Positions 1 through 7,587 of a stretch of DNA of 64,000 bases are shown piece by piece. How positions within the stretch are numbered: position 1 is the first letter of the stretch; every line of letters begins with the position of its first letter. Below the pieces are notes generated by a model, which was not told the origin of the DNA, made no database searches, and worked only from the letters and a program-made list of their open reading frames with translations. Origin of the DNA: Cellvibrionales bacterium (GTDB lineage Bacteria > Pseudomonadota > Gammaproteobacteria > Pseudomonadales > JAHEIH01); contig JAHEIH010000005.1 of NCBI GenBank assembly GCA_024639455.1, forward strand, positions 124,001 to 188,000, written 5' to 3'. Position numbers and translations under genes: made by a program.

Positions 1-824
1 AACTGGCGGTTAGTGGTGGCGAGAATACGCACATCCAACTCGATAGTTTTTCGGCCTCCCAGACGCTCAACCTCACGTTCTTGAATCACTCGCAGTAGCT
101 TGGCCTGCAGGGCGAGATCCATCTCGCTAATTTCATCCAATAATAGGGTGCCACCGTTGGCCTGTTCGAACTTACCAGGGGCGCTGGCGTAGGCGCCGGT
201 GTAGGCTCCCTTCTCGTGACCAAACAGGGTCGCTTCTAACATATTCTCTGGAATAGCCGCACAGTTGATCGCCACAAAGGGCTGCCGAGCACGCTTGGAT
301 TTACGGTGAATATAGCGCGCCAACACTTCCTTACCTGTGCCGCTCTCGCCTGAAATCAATACCGTTGAATCCGATTGAGCCACCCGCTCTGCTAGCTGGA
401 ATAATTGTTGACTATAGCGATCAACCGCCACTGGTTCGTCGTCATCACCCACTTGGTGATCGACAAACTTGCCAATAATGCTGACCAATTCCTTGGTCGG
501 AAAAGGCTTCACCAAATAGTCGACAGCGCCGTTCTTGATCGCGTCGATCGAGGCGTCGATAGTGGCGTAGGCCGTGACCAATAGCACCGGCATTTGGGGC
601 CAATGTTTCTTTATTTGCGCCAATAACGCATGGCCGTCCATACCGCCCATATTGACGTCTGACACCACCATGTCAGCACTGTGCTTTGCCATCCAAGCGA
701 GCGCGACTTCTGCGGATTCGGCTTGAGCACAGCGATATCCGGCAAGCTCAATGGTATCGGCCACCGCTTCACGCAGATGGTGGTCGTCTTCGACGACTAA
801 AATACAGGGCTTATTCGTTGCCAT
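1..824 (-). CDS. fleR: Two-component sigma-54 response regulator FleR/FlrC (3' end cut by window)
   Basis: This is a NtrC-type activator of mid-class flagellar genes and the partner of the adjacent kinase. About 274 codons are present and the C-terminal part lies beyond the window. An N-terminal receiver domain has the phospho-acceptor Asp at about residue 56 (VSDVNMGG). A sigma-54 AAA+ domain follows, with Walker A GESGTGKE, a GAYTGA loop (a GAFTGA variant) and Walker B LLLDEI. The ATG at 824 sits behind AAGGAG with 7-nt spacing. It overlaps the end of the kinase gene by 14 nt, so the two are translationally coupled. Expression is probably from the sigma-54 promoter at 2099-2115. The missing part should hold the Fis-type HTH. 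The family call is firm; the choice between FleR and FlrC names is only nomenclature. Confidence 0.9.
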   Translation of the reverse strand, partial: MATNKPCILVVEDDHHLREAVADTIELAGYRCAQAESAEVALAWMAKHSADMVVSDVNMGGMDGHALLAQIKKHWPQMPVLLVTAYATIDASIDAIKNGAVDYLVKPFPTKELVSIIGKFVDHQVGDDDEPVAVDRYSQQLFQLAERVAQSDSTVLISGESGTGKEVLARYIHRKSKRARQPFVAINCAAIPENMLEATLFGHEKGAYTGAYASAPGKFEQANGGTLLLDEISEMDLALQAKLLRVIQEREVERLGGRKTIELDVRILATTNRQ

Positions 825-2064
825 GCGAGGTCTCCTTGGAATGTATAAGTGGGAGTTTCATGCCTACTTTGGCACCCGTTGAAGGCTTTTCGATTAAAAA
901 ACGGCCGTGGTGGGCGGCAGCTACCGCGCGCACCACGGACAAACCGAGGCCTGTGCCTGTAGATTTGGTGGTAAAGAAGGCTTCCTGAATTCCCAGTAGC
1001 GCTTCCTTTGTAAACCCGGGGCCGTTATCACGCACCCACAGATAAAGACTGTCGCCGTCTGATTGCACCGACAGCGTCACCCATTTTGTATCGCGCTTTG
1101 CATCCTGCAGCGCTTGGCAGGCGTTGTTAACCAGATTAGTCATGGCCCCCAACAATATATCTTTATTACAGGCCACCAGCACGTCTTGCAGCTGATCATC
1201 GCCATCCAATTCAAGGGTCACCGCATGGTCACGTGCGATGTCCAAGGATTGTTCTAGCCAGATATCCGCCAACTGCTGACCCGACATTACCTCGCTGATG
1301 TCTACTTCACCGCGGGCAAACACCAACATGTCGCGCACTTGCGCCTCAAGATTTTGTAACCGCGATAACACCTTACCCGCAAAACGACGCGTCATCTCAG
1401 GGCTTAATGCTTCGTTGTGTAAATGCTCGGCATACAACATTGCAGAAGACAAAGGCGTGCGGATCTGATGCGCCAGTGACGACATCATTTTACCCATGGC
1501 AGATAAGTGTTGGTGGCGACTCAACAACCCCTGCAAACGGCGTGTTTCGGTCTGATCGGTCAACAGCACAATTTGGCCGTTGCCGTCAGGCAGCGAACTG
1601 GTTGCCAAGCTGACACGGCGACCATCTTTTAAAGAAATTTCACAGCCGTCGTCATTTCGTGGTGCAAAATTGCGCTGAATAATATTTGTCCAGCGCTCAC
1701 CGCATAATGGCTCACCTAAGAAGCGAATCGCTACCGGATTACATTCAATGACCACCCCGTGGTTGTCGATAATCACCACCCCGCCCGGCAAAATTTCCAG
1801 CAAACTGGCAAAGCGGTCATTGAGCATCCGCTTATCGAGTTGGGCCTGATCAACTTGTAGGTTGACTTCTTGCAACTGATCGGTGAGTTCGCAAACTCTA
1901 TGCTCAAGAAATGAATACGACTGACTCAATTGCTGCGACATGGCGGTAAAACTATCCACCATTTGGTCTAAAGCTTGATCTCGTGAGGCAATAGGTGGCA
2001 ACACGGTTTTCGCCACGAAAGGCGTCACGTTGGTAGGTTTTTCTATAGATTTGAGTTGTGGCAT
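811..2064 (-). CDS. fleS: Flagellar sensor histidine kinase FleS/FlrB
   Basis: This 417-residue cytosolic PAS-histidine kinase would phosphorylate the neighbouring regulator to switch on middle and late flagellar genes. A coiled-coil stretch (about residues 30-85) precedes a PAS-like domain (about 87-175). The dimerisation/phospho-acceptor helix has His199 in [11 protein letters not shown]. The ATPase domain has an N-box (LVNNACQAL), G1 (DNGPGF) and G2 (GTGLGLS). No transmembrane segment is visible, as expected for FleS/FlrB. The start codon follows GAGAGGG. A -24/-12 promoter lies 35 nt upstream, which places fleS-fleR under FleQ and sigma-54. Confidence 0.9.
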   Translation of the reverse strand: MPQLKSIEKPTNVTPFVAKTVLPPIASRDQALDQMVDSFTAMSQQLSQSYSFLEHRVCELTDQLQEVNLQVDQAQLDKRMLNDRFASLLEILPGGVVIIDNHGVVIECNPVAIRFLGEPLCGERWTNIIQRNFAPRNDDGCEISLKDGRRVSLATSSLPDGNGQIVLLTDQTETRRLQGLLSRHQHLSAMGKMMSSLAHQIRTPLSSAMLYAEHLHNEALSPEMTRRFAGKVLSRLQNLEAQVRDMLVFARGEVDISEVMSGQQLADIWLEQSLDIARDHAVTLELDGDDQLQDVLVACNKDILLGAMTNLVNNACQALQDAKRDTKWVTLSVQSDGDSLYLWVRDNGPGFTKEALLGIQEAFFTTKSTGTGLGLSVVRAVAAAHHGRFLIEKPSTGAKVGMKLPLIHSKETSHGNE

Positions 2065-2098
2065 AACACCCTCTCGATCTCGACTATGGAACTAGTAG

Positions 2099-2115
2099 AG
2101 CAAGGGCTATGCCAA
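2099..2115 (-). promoter_or_regulatory. Sigma-54 promoter of fleSR
   Basis: The minus strand reads TTGGCATAGCCCTTGCT. This has the GG-N10-GC spacing and matches the consensus TTGGCAC-N5-TTGC in all key positions. It lies in the 113-nt gap between fleQ and fleS and points at fleS, as expected for a FleQ-dependent class II promoter. Confidence 0.8.
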
Positions 2116-2177
2116 GCGATTTTTATAATTTAAAAACAATAAGATACAAGCGTTGCGTCAAGTTTATGACAAGAGAT

Positions 2178-3821
2178 TTAACGACTCATATCGTACTTGC
2201 GCATTTTTTCGACGAGGGTCGTACGGCGCATTTGAAGCAGTTCAGCAGCGCGTGCCACTACCCCTTCAGATTCGTCTAAGGCTTGTTGTATGAGGTCTTT
2301 TTCAATGTTGGCGATGTGCTCTTTCAGGTCAATACCATCGCTACCAAGGGTAATGGTGTTGCTCGCGGGCTCATCATCAGCAGGTCCAAATAACGCGGCG
2401 CGCTCATCGGCGTTCACATGGGTGCTGTCGTCGTGGCCGTTACTGTGGCCATTGGTGTAGCCATTGGCCTTGGGCTCTGCCGCCTGCGGCGCTTCGCTCT
2501 GTACGCGATTGTCACCCATGATGCTGTAGCGGTATTTCTGCGGCAGATCACGCAATCCCACCACTTCGCCGGGGTACATAATCATGAGCCGCTCAAGCAG
2601 GTTAGATAACTCGCGAATATTACACGGCCAATTGTGGCGCGCCAGGGATTCAATCGCGTCTTGGTCAAGCCCGATGGTGGTTTTGTGCTGGTCTGCTAAG
2701 CGCTTCACCAACACGGGGACCAACTTACCCAAATCCGCCACGCGCTCGCGCAGTGCCGGTACATCGATGGGGAAAACATTCAAACGATAGAACAAGTCGG
2801 CACGAAAACTCTGCTTTTCAATCATTTCTTCCAAGTTGCGGTGGGTCGCTGCAATCACTCGCACATCGCATTCCTTGGATTTGGTCGAGCCCACCCGCTC
2901 GAACACCCGCTCTTGCAACACTCGCAGGATTTTCACCTGCATGTTAAGCGGCATGTCGCCGATCTCATCCAAAAACAACGTGCCACCTTCGGCAATTTCA
3001 AACCGCCCTGCCCGCGCCGCGATGGCACCGGTAAAGGCGCCTTTTTCGTGGCCAAATAATTCGCTTTCCAGCAGTTCGGCGGGGATCGCGCCGCAGTTAA
3101 CCGGCACAAAGGCCTTATTACGGCGCGGCGATAAGTCGTGTAGCATTCGCGCCACCACTTCCTTACCTGTGCCCGACTCGCCCAAAATCAGCACCGACGC
3201 GTTTTTGTCGTGTACCCTAGCGATCATGTCTTTCACATGCTGCATGGCTTCGCAGTCACCCACTAGGTTTTCATCCAGGTGCTGTTTAGAGGTCGCATTA
3301 AGTTCGCGCGATTTGCGCTTAGGGCGCGGCAATTCTTCGCCGCTCTCTTCTTGAAAACCCAAAGCGGTAGGATCGAGCGAAACGTTAAGCTCGGCTAAAG
3401 CGGTATCGATTTCTTCGCGCACATAGGATTGTAGCGCAACTGTTTTAGAAAGACGCGCCCAGTGGGCGTCGGCAGCGTAGAGGAATTGCTGTAGCTGATC
3501 GAAGGTGGGCATGTTACGCACGCCACCGATGACGAAGCTCATGTCTTCCAAACCACCCATGTGGCCTGTGAGCACCATTGGCATCGCCACTTCTTCACCC
3601 AAGATACGGGCAATAATTTGCAGCGACATTTCCGGCATTTCTTCATTAAAGGGGACAAAACAAGCTCGAGACTGATGGATATAGCCCGGGATGGTGTCTT
3701 CAATGCAGTCTTGCACATACAGCACATTGACCTGCAAGCCCATAAATTCGAGCACAAGCTTTAGCTGTTTACCAAATTCTTGTCCGTTATCGACGATAAC
3801 GAGTGATTGTTTTGATGACAT
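2178..3821 (-). CDS. fleQ: Master flagellar regulator FleQ/FlrA (sigma-54 activator)
   Basis: This 547-residue protein is the top-level activator of polar flagellar genes and in relatives a c-di-GMP-binding regulator. The N-terminal 120 residues form a receiver-like FleQ domain without a convincing phospho-Asp pocket. The AAA+ domain has Walker [16 protein letters not shown] and Walker B GTLFLDEIGDM. The C-terminal Fis-type HTH has VVARAAELLQMRRTTLVEK. A low-complexity Asn/Gly/His linker (NGYTNGHSNGHDD, about residues 455-470) separates the ATPase from the HTH region. fleQ sits between the fliT-like gene and fleSR, the usual order in Pseudomonadales. The upstream Shine-Dalgarno is weak and no clear sigma-54 site precedes it. 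Confidence 0.93.
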   Translation of the reverse strand: MSSKQSLVIVDNGQEFGKQLKLVLEFMGLQVNVLYVQDCIEDTIPGYIHQSRACFVPFNEEMPEMSLQIIARILGEEVAMPMVLTGHMGGLEDMSFVIGGVRNMPTFDQLQQFLYAADAHWARLSKTVALQSYVREEIDTALAELNVSLDPTALGFQEESGEELPRPKRKSRELNATSKQHLDENLVGDCEAMQHVKDMIARVHDKNASVLILGESGTGKEVVARMLHDLSPRRNKAFVPVNCGAIPAELLESELFGHEKGAFTGAIAARAGRFEIAEGGTLFLDEIGDMPLNMQVKILRVLQERVFERVGSTKSKECDVRVIAATHRNLEEMIEKQSFRADLFYRLNVFPIDVPALRERVADLGKLVPVLVKRLADQHKTTIGLDQDAIESLARHNWPCNIRELSNLLERLMIMYPGEVVGLRDLPQKYRYSIMGDNRVQSEAPQAAEPKANGYTNGHSNGHDDSTHVNADERAALFGPADDEPASNTITLGSDGIDLKEHIANIEKDLIQQALDESEGVVARAAELLQMRRTTLVEKMRKYDMSR

Positions 3822-3914
3822 GCCAACCCAATGGAAATTTATTGTTCTATAGGTTTAACGCATAAACGACTTTTACGCCAAGGTTTTGACGTAAATAAAT
3901 TGACACACCAACAA

Positions 3915-4169
3915 TTAATCGTGATTGTGGGCAAAAAGATCAGGGTTAGCACTGACTTGCAGCACATATTTATACAACTGCATGTTGCGACTAATTTCAC
4001 GCGCCAGCTCGGTTTTCGACAAAAAACCGTCATCCATGCTTTGGTCGACAAGTTCCGCCATACGCCGGTCTAGCTCTCGAACCTTATCCCAATCCTGCTC
4101 TCGCGTGGCGACCAAGAGGTCGATACGAATGGCATGAAAGACTTTGGGTAATAGTGAAATACAGCTCAC
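3915..4169 (-). CDS. FliT-like flagellar chaperone, small
   Basis: This is a small, mostly helical acidic protein of 84 residues if started at the GTG at 4169. That start is preceded by GAGGAG with 6-nt spacing, much better than the GTG at 4205, which would add 12 residues. Its position directly downstream of fliS and upstream of fleQ is where FliT/FleP-type export chaperones sit. The heptad-like helix with DWDKVRELDRRM resembles FliT proteins. Assignment rests mainly on position, size and helical pattern. FliT proteins are poorly conserved, so it should be called FliT-like. Confidence 0.6.
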   Translation of the reverse strand: MSCISLLPKVFHAIRIDLLVATREQDWDKVRELDRRMAELVDQSMDDGFLSKTELAREISRNMQLYKYVLQVSANPDLFAHNHD

Positions 4170-4281
4170 GGCGCTCTCCTCGGTTGTGAACATAGGAGAA
4201 CTCACTGCTCACCATCTGCTCCCGAGTTCTATCGGCCAACCGAGGGCAGACTTAACGCGCCATTGCCACATTTGTGTCAAT

Positions 4282-4668
4282 TTAAGCGTTAACCGCCTGC
4301 GCCTGTTCTGCGAAATCTTCGATGCCGTCCAAGCCTGATTTGATTTCTTCCATCAATTCATAGACTTCGGCTAGCGCTTTTACATCAACGTCTTCGAATG
4401 CTTGGTTTAAACGCGCCTGCATATATTCGTACAGGCTATCTAGATTATCAGCGATGCTGCCACCGTTTTGCAGATCAAGACTAGCGCGCAAACCCAGAAT
4501 GTAGCCGTGAGCCTTAACAATAGACGAACACCAACCTTCGCCAGAACCCGCGTCAAAGGCATCGGCCGCTTCTTGCATGTAGTTGAGTGCATTTTCCATC
4601 AGCATACGAATCATGTTGTAAGACGATTCTTGTGCTGCGGTATTGATGTTGTGATTAATTGCATTCAT
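4282..4668 (-). CDS. fliS: FliS-family flagellin export chaperone, second copy (fliS2)
   Basis: This 128-residue protein has the FliS helical bundle pattern: an N-terminal M..AI-type segment, the MIRMLMENALNYMQEA helix, an ILGLRASLD core motif, NLDSLYEYMQARL, and a short C-terminal helix. FliS binds the flagellin C-terminus in the cytosol and prevents premature polymerisation. The start follows GAGGG with 7-nt spacing. A sigma-54 promoter at 4717-4733 gives it its own transcription start. It is clearly divergent from the other fliS at 5491-5877. This copy is more acidic and ends in AQAVNA. Whether it serves a different flagellin or another partner cannot be told from sequence. Confidence 0.82.
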   Translation of the reverse strand: MNAINHNINTAAQESSYNMIRMLMENALNYMQEAADAFDAGSGEGWCSSIVKAHGYILGLRASLDLQNGGSIADNLDSLYEYMQARLNQAFEDVDVKALAEVYELMEEIKSGLDGIEDFAEQAQAVNA

Positions 4669-4716
4669 GGTTTTACCCTCTTGCTGACGCCAGATAGCGG
4701 CGTTTGCAATGGGTAA

Positions 4717-4733
4717 TGCAGAAACAATGCCAA
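4717..4733 (-). promoter_or_regulatory. Sigma-54 promoter of fliS2
   Basis: The minus strand reads TTGGCATTGTTTCTGCA, with GG-N10-GC spacing, 48 nt upstream of the fliS2 ATG. It lies between the end of ccdB (4751) and fliS2. The flagellar unit downstream of the toxin-antitoxin pair therefore keeps an independent promoter. Confidence 0.7.
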
Positions 4734-4750
4734 CATTTTTTTGACGCGTC

Positions 4751-5068
4751 TTAAATACCTGTAATCACGAAATCAATTGCTGCGATGATTTCGTCACGAA
4801 AAGCTCTTAAATGGCCGACCGGGGAATTTAAGATGTTCATGGGGACACTGGTCATTTGATGGGTTAGGAGAGCATAGCTCCCTTCTGGAAGTTCAAATAT
4901 TGGGCAGAGATTATTGGGTGCTTTACCCGATAAAATTGAAATAGGCGTAAGCGGTATCACCAACCGCGTATTCAATGCTTCTAGAAAATCACTCTGGACA
5001 TCAACGAGAAAAGGATACCTATCCGACGTGCTTTTATCGTTGTTTCTATAAAGATTAAATTGTGACAT
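4751..5068 (-). CDS. ccdB: CcdB-family toxin
   Basis: This 105-residue CcdB-like protein belongs to a family that poisons DNA gyrase. It has the family start MSQFNLYRN, the YPFLVDVQSDFLEALNTRLVIPL strand pattern, and the C-terminal helix RDEIIAAIDFVITGI. Canonical CcdB ends in a Trp-Gly-Ile gyrase-contact tail. Here the tail is T-G-I, so the Trp is replaced, which could weaken activity. The ATG at 5068 overlaps the ccdA stop by one base (TGATG), so translation is coupled to the antitoxin. Confidence 0.88.
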   Translation of the reverse strand: MSQFNLYRNNDKSTSDRYPFLVDVQSDFLEALNTRLVIPLTPISILSGKAPNNLCPIFELPEGSYALLTHQMTSVPMNILNSPVGHLRAFRDEIIAAIDFVITGI

Positions 5069-5331
5069 CAAAACGGACGATATTTATCAGAAAACAGACC
5101 ATGTGTTTCTGCCAGTTCATTACAGGCATCGATGGCTTCGGCATTTTGAGCCAACCATTCTGCTTTTCTGCGCTCACTCACTTCGTTCTGAAGTGCTTTT
5201 TCTAGAGTAGCTGACAAATTTATTTTTAAACGCTTAGCCTCGGCTAACAAATCGCTGTTTACTGTTAAATTCGCCGATTTTTTTACCGAATGCTGGTTAA
5301 TTACATCTCTCACAACAAACCCCATGCGCAT
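5068..5331 (-). CDS. ccdA: CcdA-family antitoxin
   Basis: This protein of up to 87 residues has a ribbon-helix-helix DNA-binding N-terminus (ANLTVNSDLLAEAKRL-type) and the disordered toxin-neutralising tail. The tail includes AEWLAQNAEAIDACN and the signature GLFSDKYRPF end. It would bind CcdB and repress its own operon. The start is uncertain: ATG at 5331, ATG at 5325, or GTG at 5313, the last having the only Shine-Dalgarno-like GGGG at good spacing. With the GTG start, the repeated ATGCGCAT boxes would lie just upstream in the leader, where an operator belongs. Confidence 0.87.
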   Translation of the reverse strand: MRMGFVVRDVINQHSVKKSANLTVNSDLLAEAKRLKINLSATLEKALQNEVSERRKAEWLAQNAEAIDACNELAETHGLFSDKYRPF

Positions 5332-5344
5332 TATCTATGCGCAT
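5324..5344. promoter_or_regulatory. Duplicated ATGCGCAT palindrome, candidate CcdA operator
   Basis: Two perfect 8-bp palindromes (ATGCGCAT at 5324-5331 and 5337-5344) are separated by TATCT, giving a 13-bp period at the 5' end of ccdA. Ribbon-helix-helix antitoxins bind short repeated palindromes near their own start, so this is a plausible autoregulation site. That function is inferred. Confidence 0.55.
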
Positions 5345-5408
5345 TTAAGATACACACATAAAGCACATTCCGCAATTCACCCTTCGATACAGCGGCAAAT
5401 CTTTATGT

Positions 5409-5442
5409 AGAAAAATAAAAAAAGAGAGCCAATGCTCTCTTT
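5409..5442 (-). terminator. Intrinsic terminator of fliS
   Basis: A 9-bp stem AAAGAGAGC/GCTCTCTTT with a 4-nt loop spans 5421-5442. On the minus strand a U-rich run (from 5420 down to 5409) follows it. It ends fliS transcription, so fliS is a stand-alone unit separated from the ccdAB pair. Confidence 0.75.
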
Positions 5443-5490
5443 ATAAATTTCTGTGGAAATATATACAAGCTGACCCGAAGGCCAAATCAA

Positions 5491-5877
5491 TCAGCGCTGT
5501 TGACCAATTTCCGCCCACGCGCTAGCGATATTGCCCATCAACTGACCCACTTCATCAAGCTTCTCTTCCGAAGGAATTCGGTGGGCATCTAACAAAGAAC
5601 GAACCATGTAGTCATACAACGCCACCAAGTTTTCAGCAAGCTCACCACCTTTCTCAACATCCAAGAAATCTTTAAGACCGAGGATGATTTCGGTGGCGCG
5701 GGTAATCTTCTTACCGCGAAGTTCAATATTACCCTGGCGAATCGCGCCCTTGGCTTGAGCAATCGACTCCAGCGCACCTCTCATCAATAAAAGAATGAGG
5801 TTGTGAGAATCTGCCCCTTCTACCGCGGCATCGCGACTGACAGATCCGTATTGTTTCATTGCAAAAGAGGCATTCAT
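5491..5877 (-). CDS. fliS: FliS flagellin export chaperone
   Basis: This 128-residue FliS starts MNASFAMKQYGSVSRDAAVEGADSH-like and has the conserved LILLLMRGALESIAQAK helix, the KITRATEIILGLKDFLD core, and the NLVALYDYMVRSLLDA helix. It keeps flagellin monomeric before export. It has a textbook sigma-28 promoter (5914-5940) and its own terminator (5409-5442), so it is a monocistronic late flagellar gene. The fliD gene normally found directly upstream is not present. The start follows AAGGA. Confidence 0.92.
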   Translation of the reverse strand: MNASFAMKQYGSVSRDAAVEGADSHNLILLLMRGALESIAQAKGAIRQGNIELRGKKITRATEIILGLKDFLDVEKGGELAENLVALYDYMVRSLLDAHRIPSEEKLDEVGQLMGNIASAWAEIGQQR

Positions 5878-5913
5878 GGATAAATTCCTTGGTCATGTTT
5901 GCGTTCCCGTATT

Positions 5914-5940
5914 CTGTCGGCGCCTCTCAAATAAGCTTTA
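5914..5940 (-). promoter_or_regulatory. Sigma-28 (FliA) promoter of fliS
   Basis: The minus strand has the -35 box TAAAGCTT, an 11-nt spacer, and the -10 box GCCGACAG. This is close to the FliA consensus TAAAGTTT-N11-GCCGATAA. It lies 37 nt upstream of the fliS start, so fliS belongs to the late flagellar class. Confidence 0.8.
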
Positions 5941-6012
5941 CCCTAAAAATCACTTTTTTATTGGTAGCGAACGGGTTAGTGTTTTCTGAATTTTTGAAAA
6001 AGACCGTATCCC

Positions 6013-7341
6013 GTGGCCTCAGAGAAAAACACAAGCAAAGACATGTTTAGCGGTAGCACCGCCACCGCCATTGTGGTCGCCAACATGATCGGCACCGGCG
6101 TGTTCACCTCACTTGGCTTTCAACTGGTGAGCATCCAAAGCGGTGTCGGCATTATGGCACTGTGGCTAATTGGCGGCATCGTGGCGCTATGTGGCGCCTT
6201 GAGTTACGCCGAGCTCGCCTCTCGCTTGCCTAGATCCGGCGGTGAATACAACTTCCTCAGCGAAATCTACCACCCCTGCGCCGGTTTCATTTCTGGCTGG
6301 GTATCCGCCACGGTTGGCTTTGCCGCCCCCACCGCGCTCGCTGCCATGACCTTTGGCGTATATTTGCAAGCGGTAGTACCCAGTGCGCCCCCCATGCTTT
6401 CCGCTACCTTACTGGTGATTATCAGTGTTGTGGTGCATGCCACGAGCCACCGCAACAGCGGCGCCCTGCAAGCCATCTTCACCAAGCTCAAAATTCTATT
6501 AATTGTTGGCTTTTCAATCGCCGCGCTTATTAGCCTAACCGAATGGCAGCCGGTAAGGTTCGTTCCCAACACATCAGATATCGCCACCCTTACCTCAAGT
6601 GATTTTTTTGTGTCACTGATTTACGTTAGCTTTGCTTACAGCGGCTGGAACGCCGCCACCTACTTAGCCGGCGAAGTTGACGACCCACAAAGACAGCTCC
6701 CCAAAGTCCTTGGGCTCGGTACCCTGCTCGTCATTGGCTGCTATTTACTCCTTAATGTGGTGTTCATGTTAAGCGCGCCAACGGAGGCGTTAGCCGGCCA
6801 ACTAGAAATTGGCGTTATCGCCGCCAAAGCCGCTTTTGGAGACCTTGGCGGTAAAATCATGGGGGGCATGCTTGCTATCTTGTTGGTATCTACCGTAAGC
6901 GCCATGATCATTGCCGCGCCCAGGGTGCTGCAAATGGTTGGGGAAGACTACCCCTTCTTTGCCTGGTTGGCTCGACGCAACAAACACAATATTCCCACCG
7001 TGGCGGTTTATACCCAAGGGGCAATAGCGCTGATGTTTATGTGGAGCGCCTCGTTTGAAAGTATCTTGATCTTTTCTGGGGCCACCATGGCGCTGAATAC
7101 CTTGTTTAGTGTGGTGGGGTTATTTATTTTGCGCCATAAGCATCAAGGTACCCCCGCGTTTAAACAACCGTATTACCCTTTCCCTGCCCTCATTTTTACA
7201 GCCATCACCACCGCCACCTTAATATTTTTGACCCTGCAACGCCCCACGCAACTGTTGGTGAGCTTGGTTATTATTGTCAGCGGCGCTACCCTTTACTTTC
7301 TGGTGACCCCTCGAAAAAAACACCCAAATAGAGCACACTAA
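6013..7341 (+). CDS. APC-superfamily amino acid permease
   Basis: This 442-residue inner-membrane transporter has about 12 hydrophobic segments. The APC signature lies in TM1 (VVANMIGTGVF) with the conserved Gly-rich unwound segment. YAELASRLPRSGGEYNFL follows in the TM2-TM3 region, typical of cationic/neutral amino acid permeases. The substrate cannot be assigned. Start choice is weak: GTG at 6013 or ATG at 6043, neither with a strong ribosome binding site. It is unrelated to motility and lies between fliS and the flagellin, which is unusual. An intrinsic terminator follows at 7380-7402. Confidence 0.85.
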   Translation: MASEKNTSKDMFSGSTATAIVVANMIGTGVFTSLGFQLVSIQSGVGIMALWLIGGIVALCGALSYAELASRLPRSGGEYNFLSEIYHPCAGFISGWVSATVGFAAPTALAAMTFGVYLQAVVPSAPPMLSATLLVIISVVVHATSHRNSGALQAIFTKLKILLIVGFSIAALISLTEWQPVRFVPNTSDIATLTSSDFFVSLIYVSFAYSGWNAATYLAGEVDDPQRQLPKVLGLGTLLVIGCYLLLNVVFMLSAPTEALAGQLEIGVIAAKAAFGDLGGKIMGGMLAILLVSTVSAMIIAAPRVLQMVGEDYPFFAWLARRNKHNIPTVAVYTQGAIALMFMWSASFESILIFSGATMALNTLFSVVGLFILRHKHQGTPAFKQPYYPFPALIFTAITTATLIFLTLQRPTQLLVSLVIIVSGATLYFLVTPRKKHPNRAH

Positions 7342-7379
7342 AAGCGCCATCACACACACGGCAAAGGTGTTTTTCATGG

Positions 7380-7402
7380 CGGCAAACCCTTGCCGATTTT
7401 TT
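7380..7402 (+). terminator. Intrinsic terminator after the permease
   Basis: A CGGCAA/TTGCCG stem with loop ACCC is followed by ATTTTTT, 39 nt after the permease stop. It isolates the permease from the flagellin gene. Confidence 0.6.
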
Positions 7403-7492
7403 GACTACCCCCCGTTGCCGGCGCGAGATACCACACACAAAAAATCAAAAATAATATTAAAAATCATAAGCTTAATTATACATAAAACACTT

Positions 7493-7509
7493 TTGGCACA
7501 GCTATTGCT
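7493..7509 (+). promoter_or_regulatory. Sigma-54 promoter of the flagellin gene
   Basis: The sequence TTGGCACAGCTATTGCT matches the -24/-12 consensus at nearly every position, with correct GG-N10-GC spacing. It lies 78 nt upstream of the flagellin ATG in an AT-rich region. Some polar flagellins (for example Vibrio FlaA) use sigma-54, while others use sigma-28. Confidence 0.82.
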
Positions 7510-7587
7510 CTGACACTCCCAGAACAATCGTGTTGGCCATCACGCTGTGTGTTGGCATAAGAGTTTGGATTAAGTGGAGTACAAGCC

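Noticed and set aside
2836-3354. 172-codon plus-strand frame opposite fleQ
   Set aside because: It is a shadow of the fleQ AAA+ region with no supporting signals. The product is Ser/Pro/Arg-rich and has no recognisable fold.
3822-3914. Possible sigma-54 site upstream of fleQ (TTGGCG...)
   Set aside because: The GG is present but the -12 GC is not at the required spacing, so it was not listed as a promoter.
7342-7587. Sigma-28 promoter for the flagellin
   Set aside because: No TAAA-N15-GCCGATAA-like pair is found in the gap. The near-perfect sigma-54 site explains transcription better.
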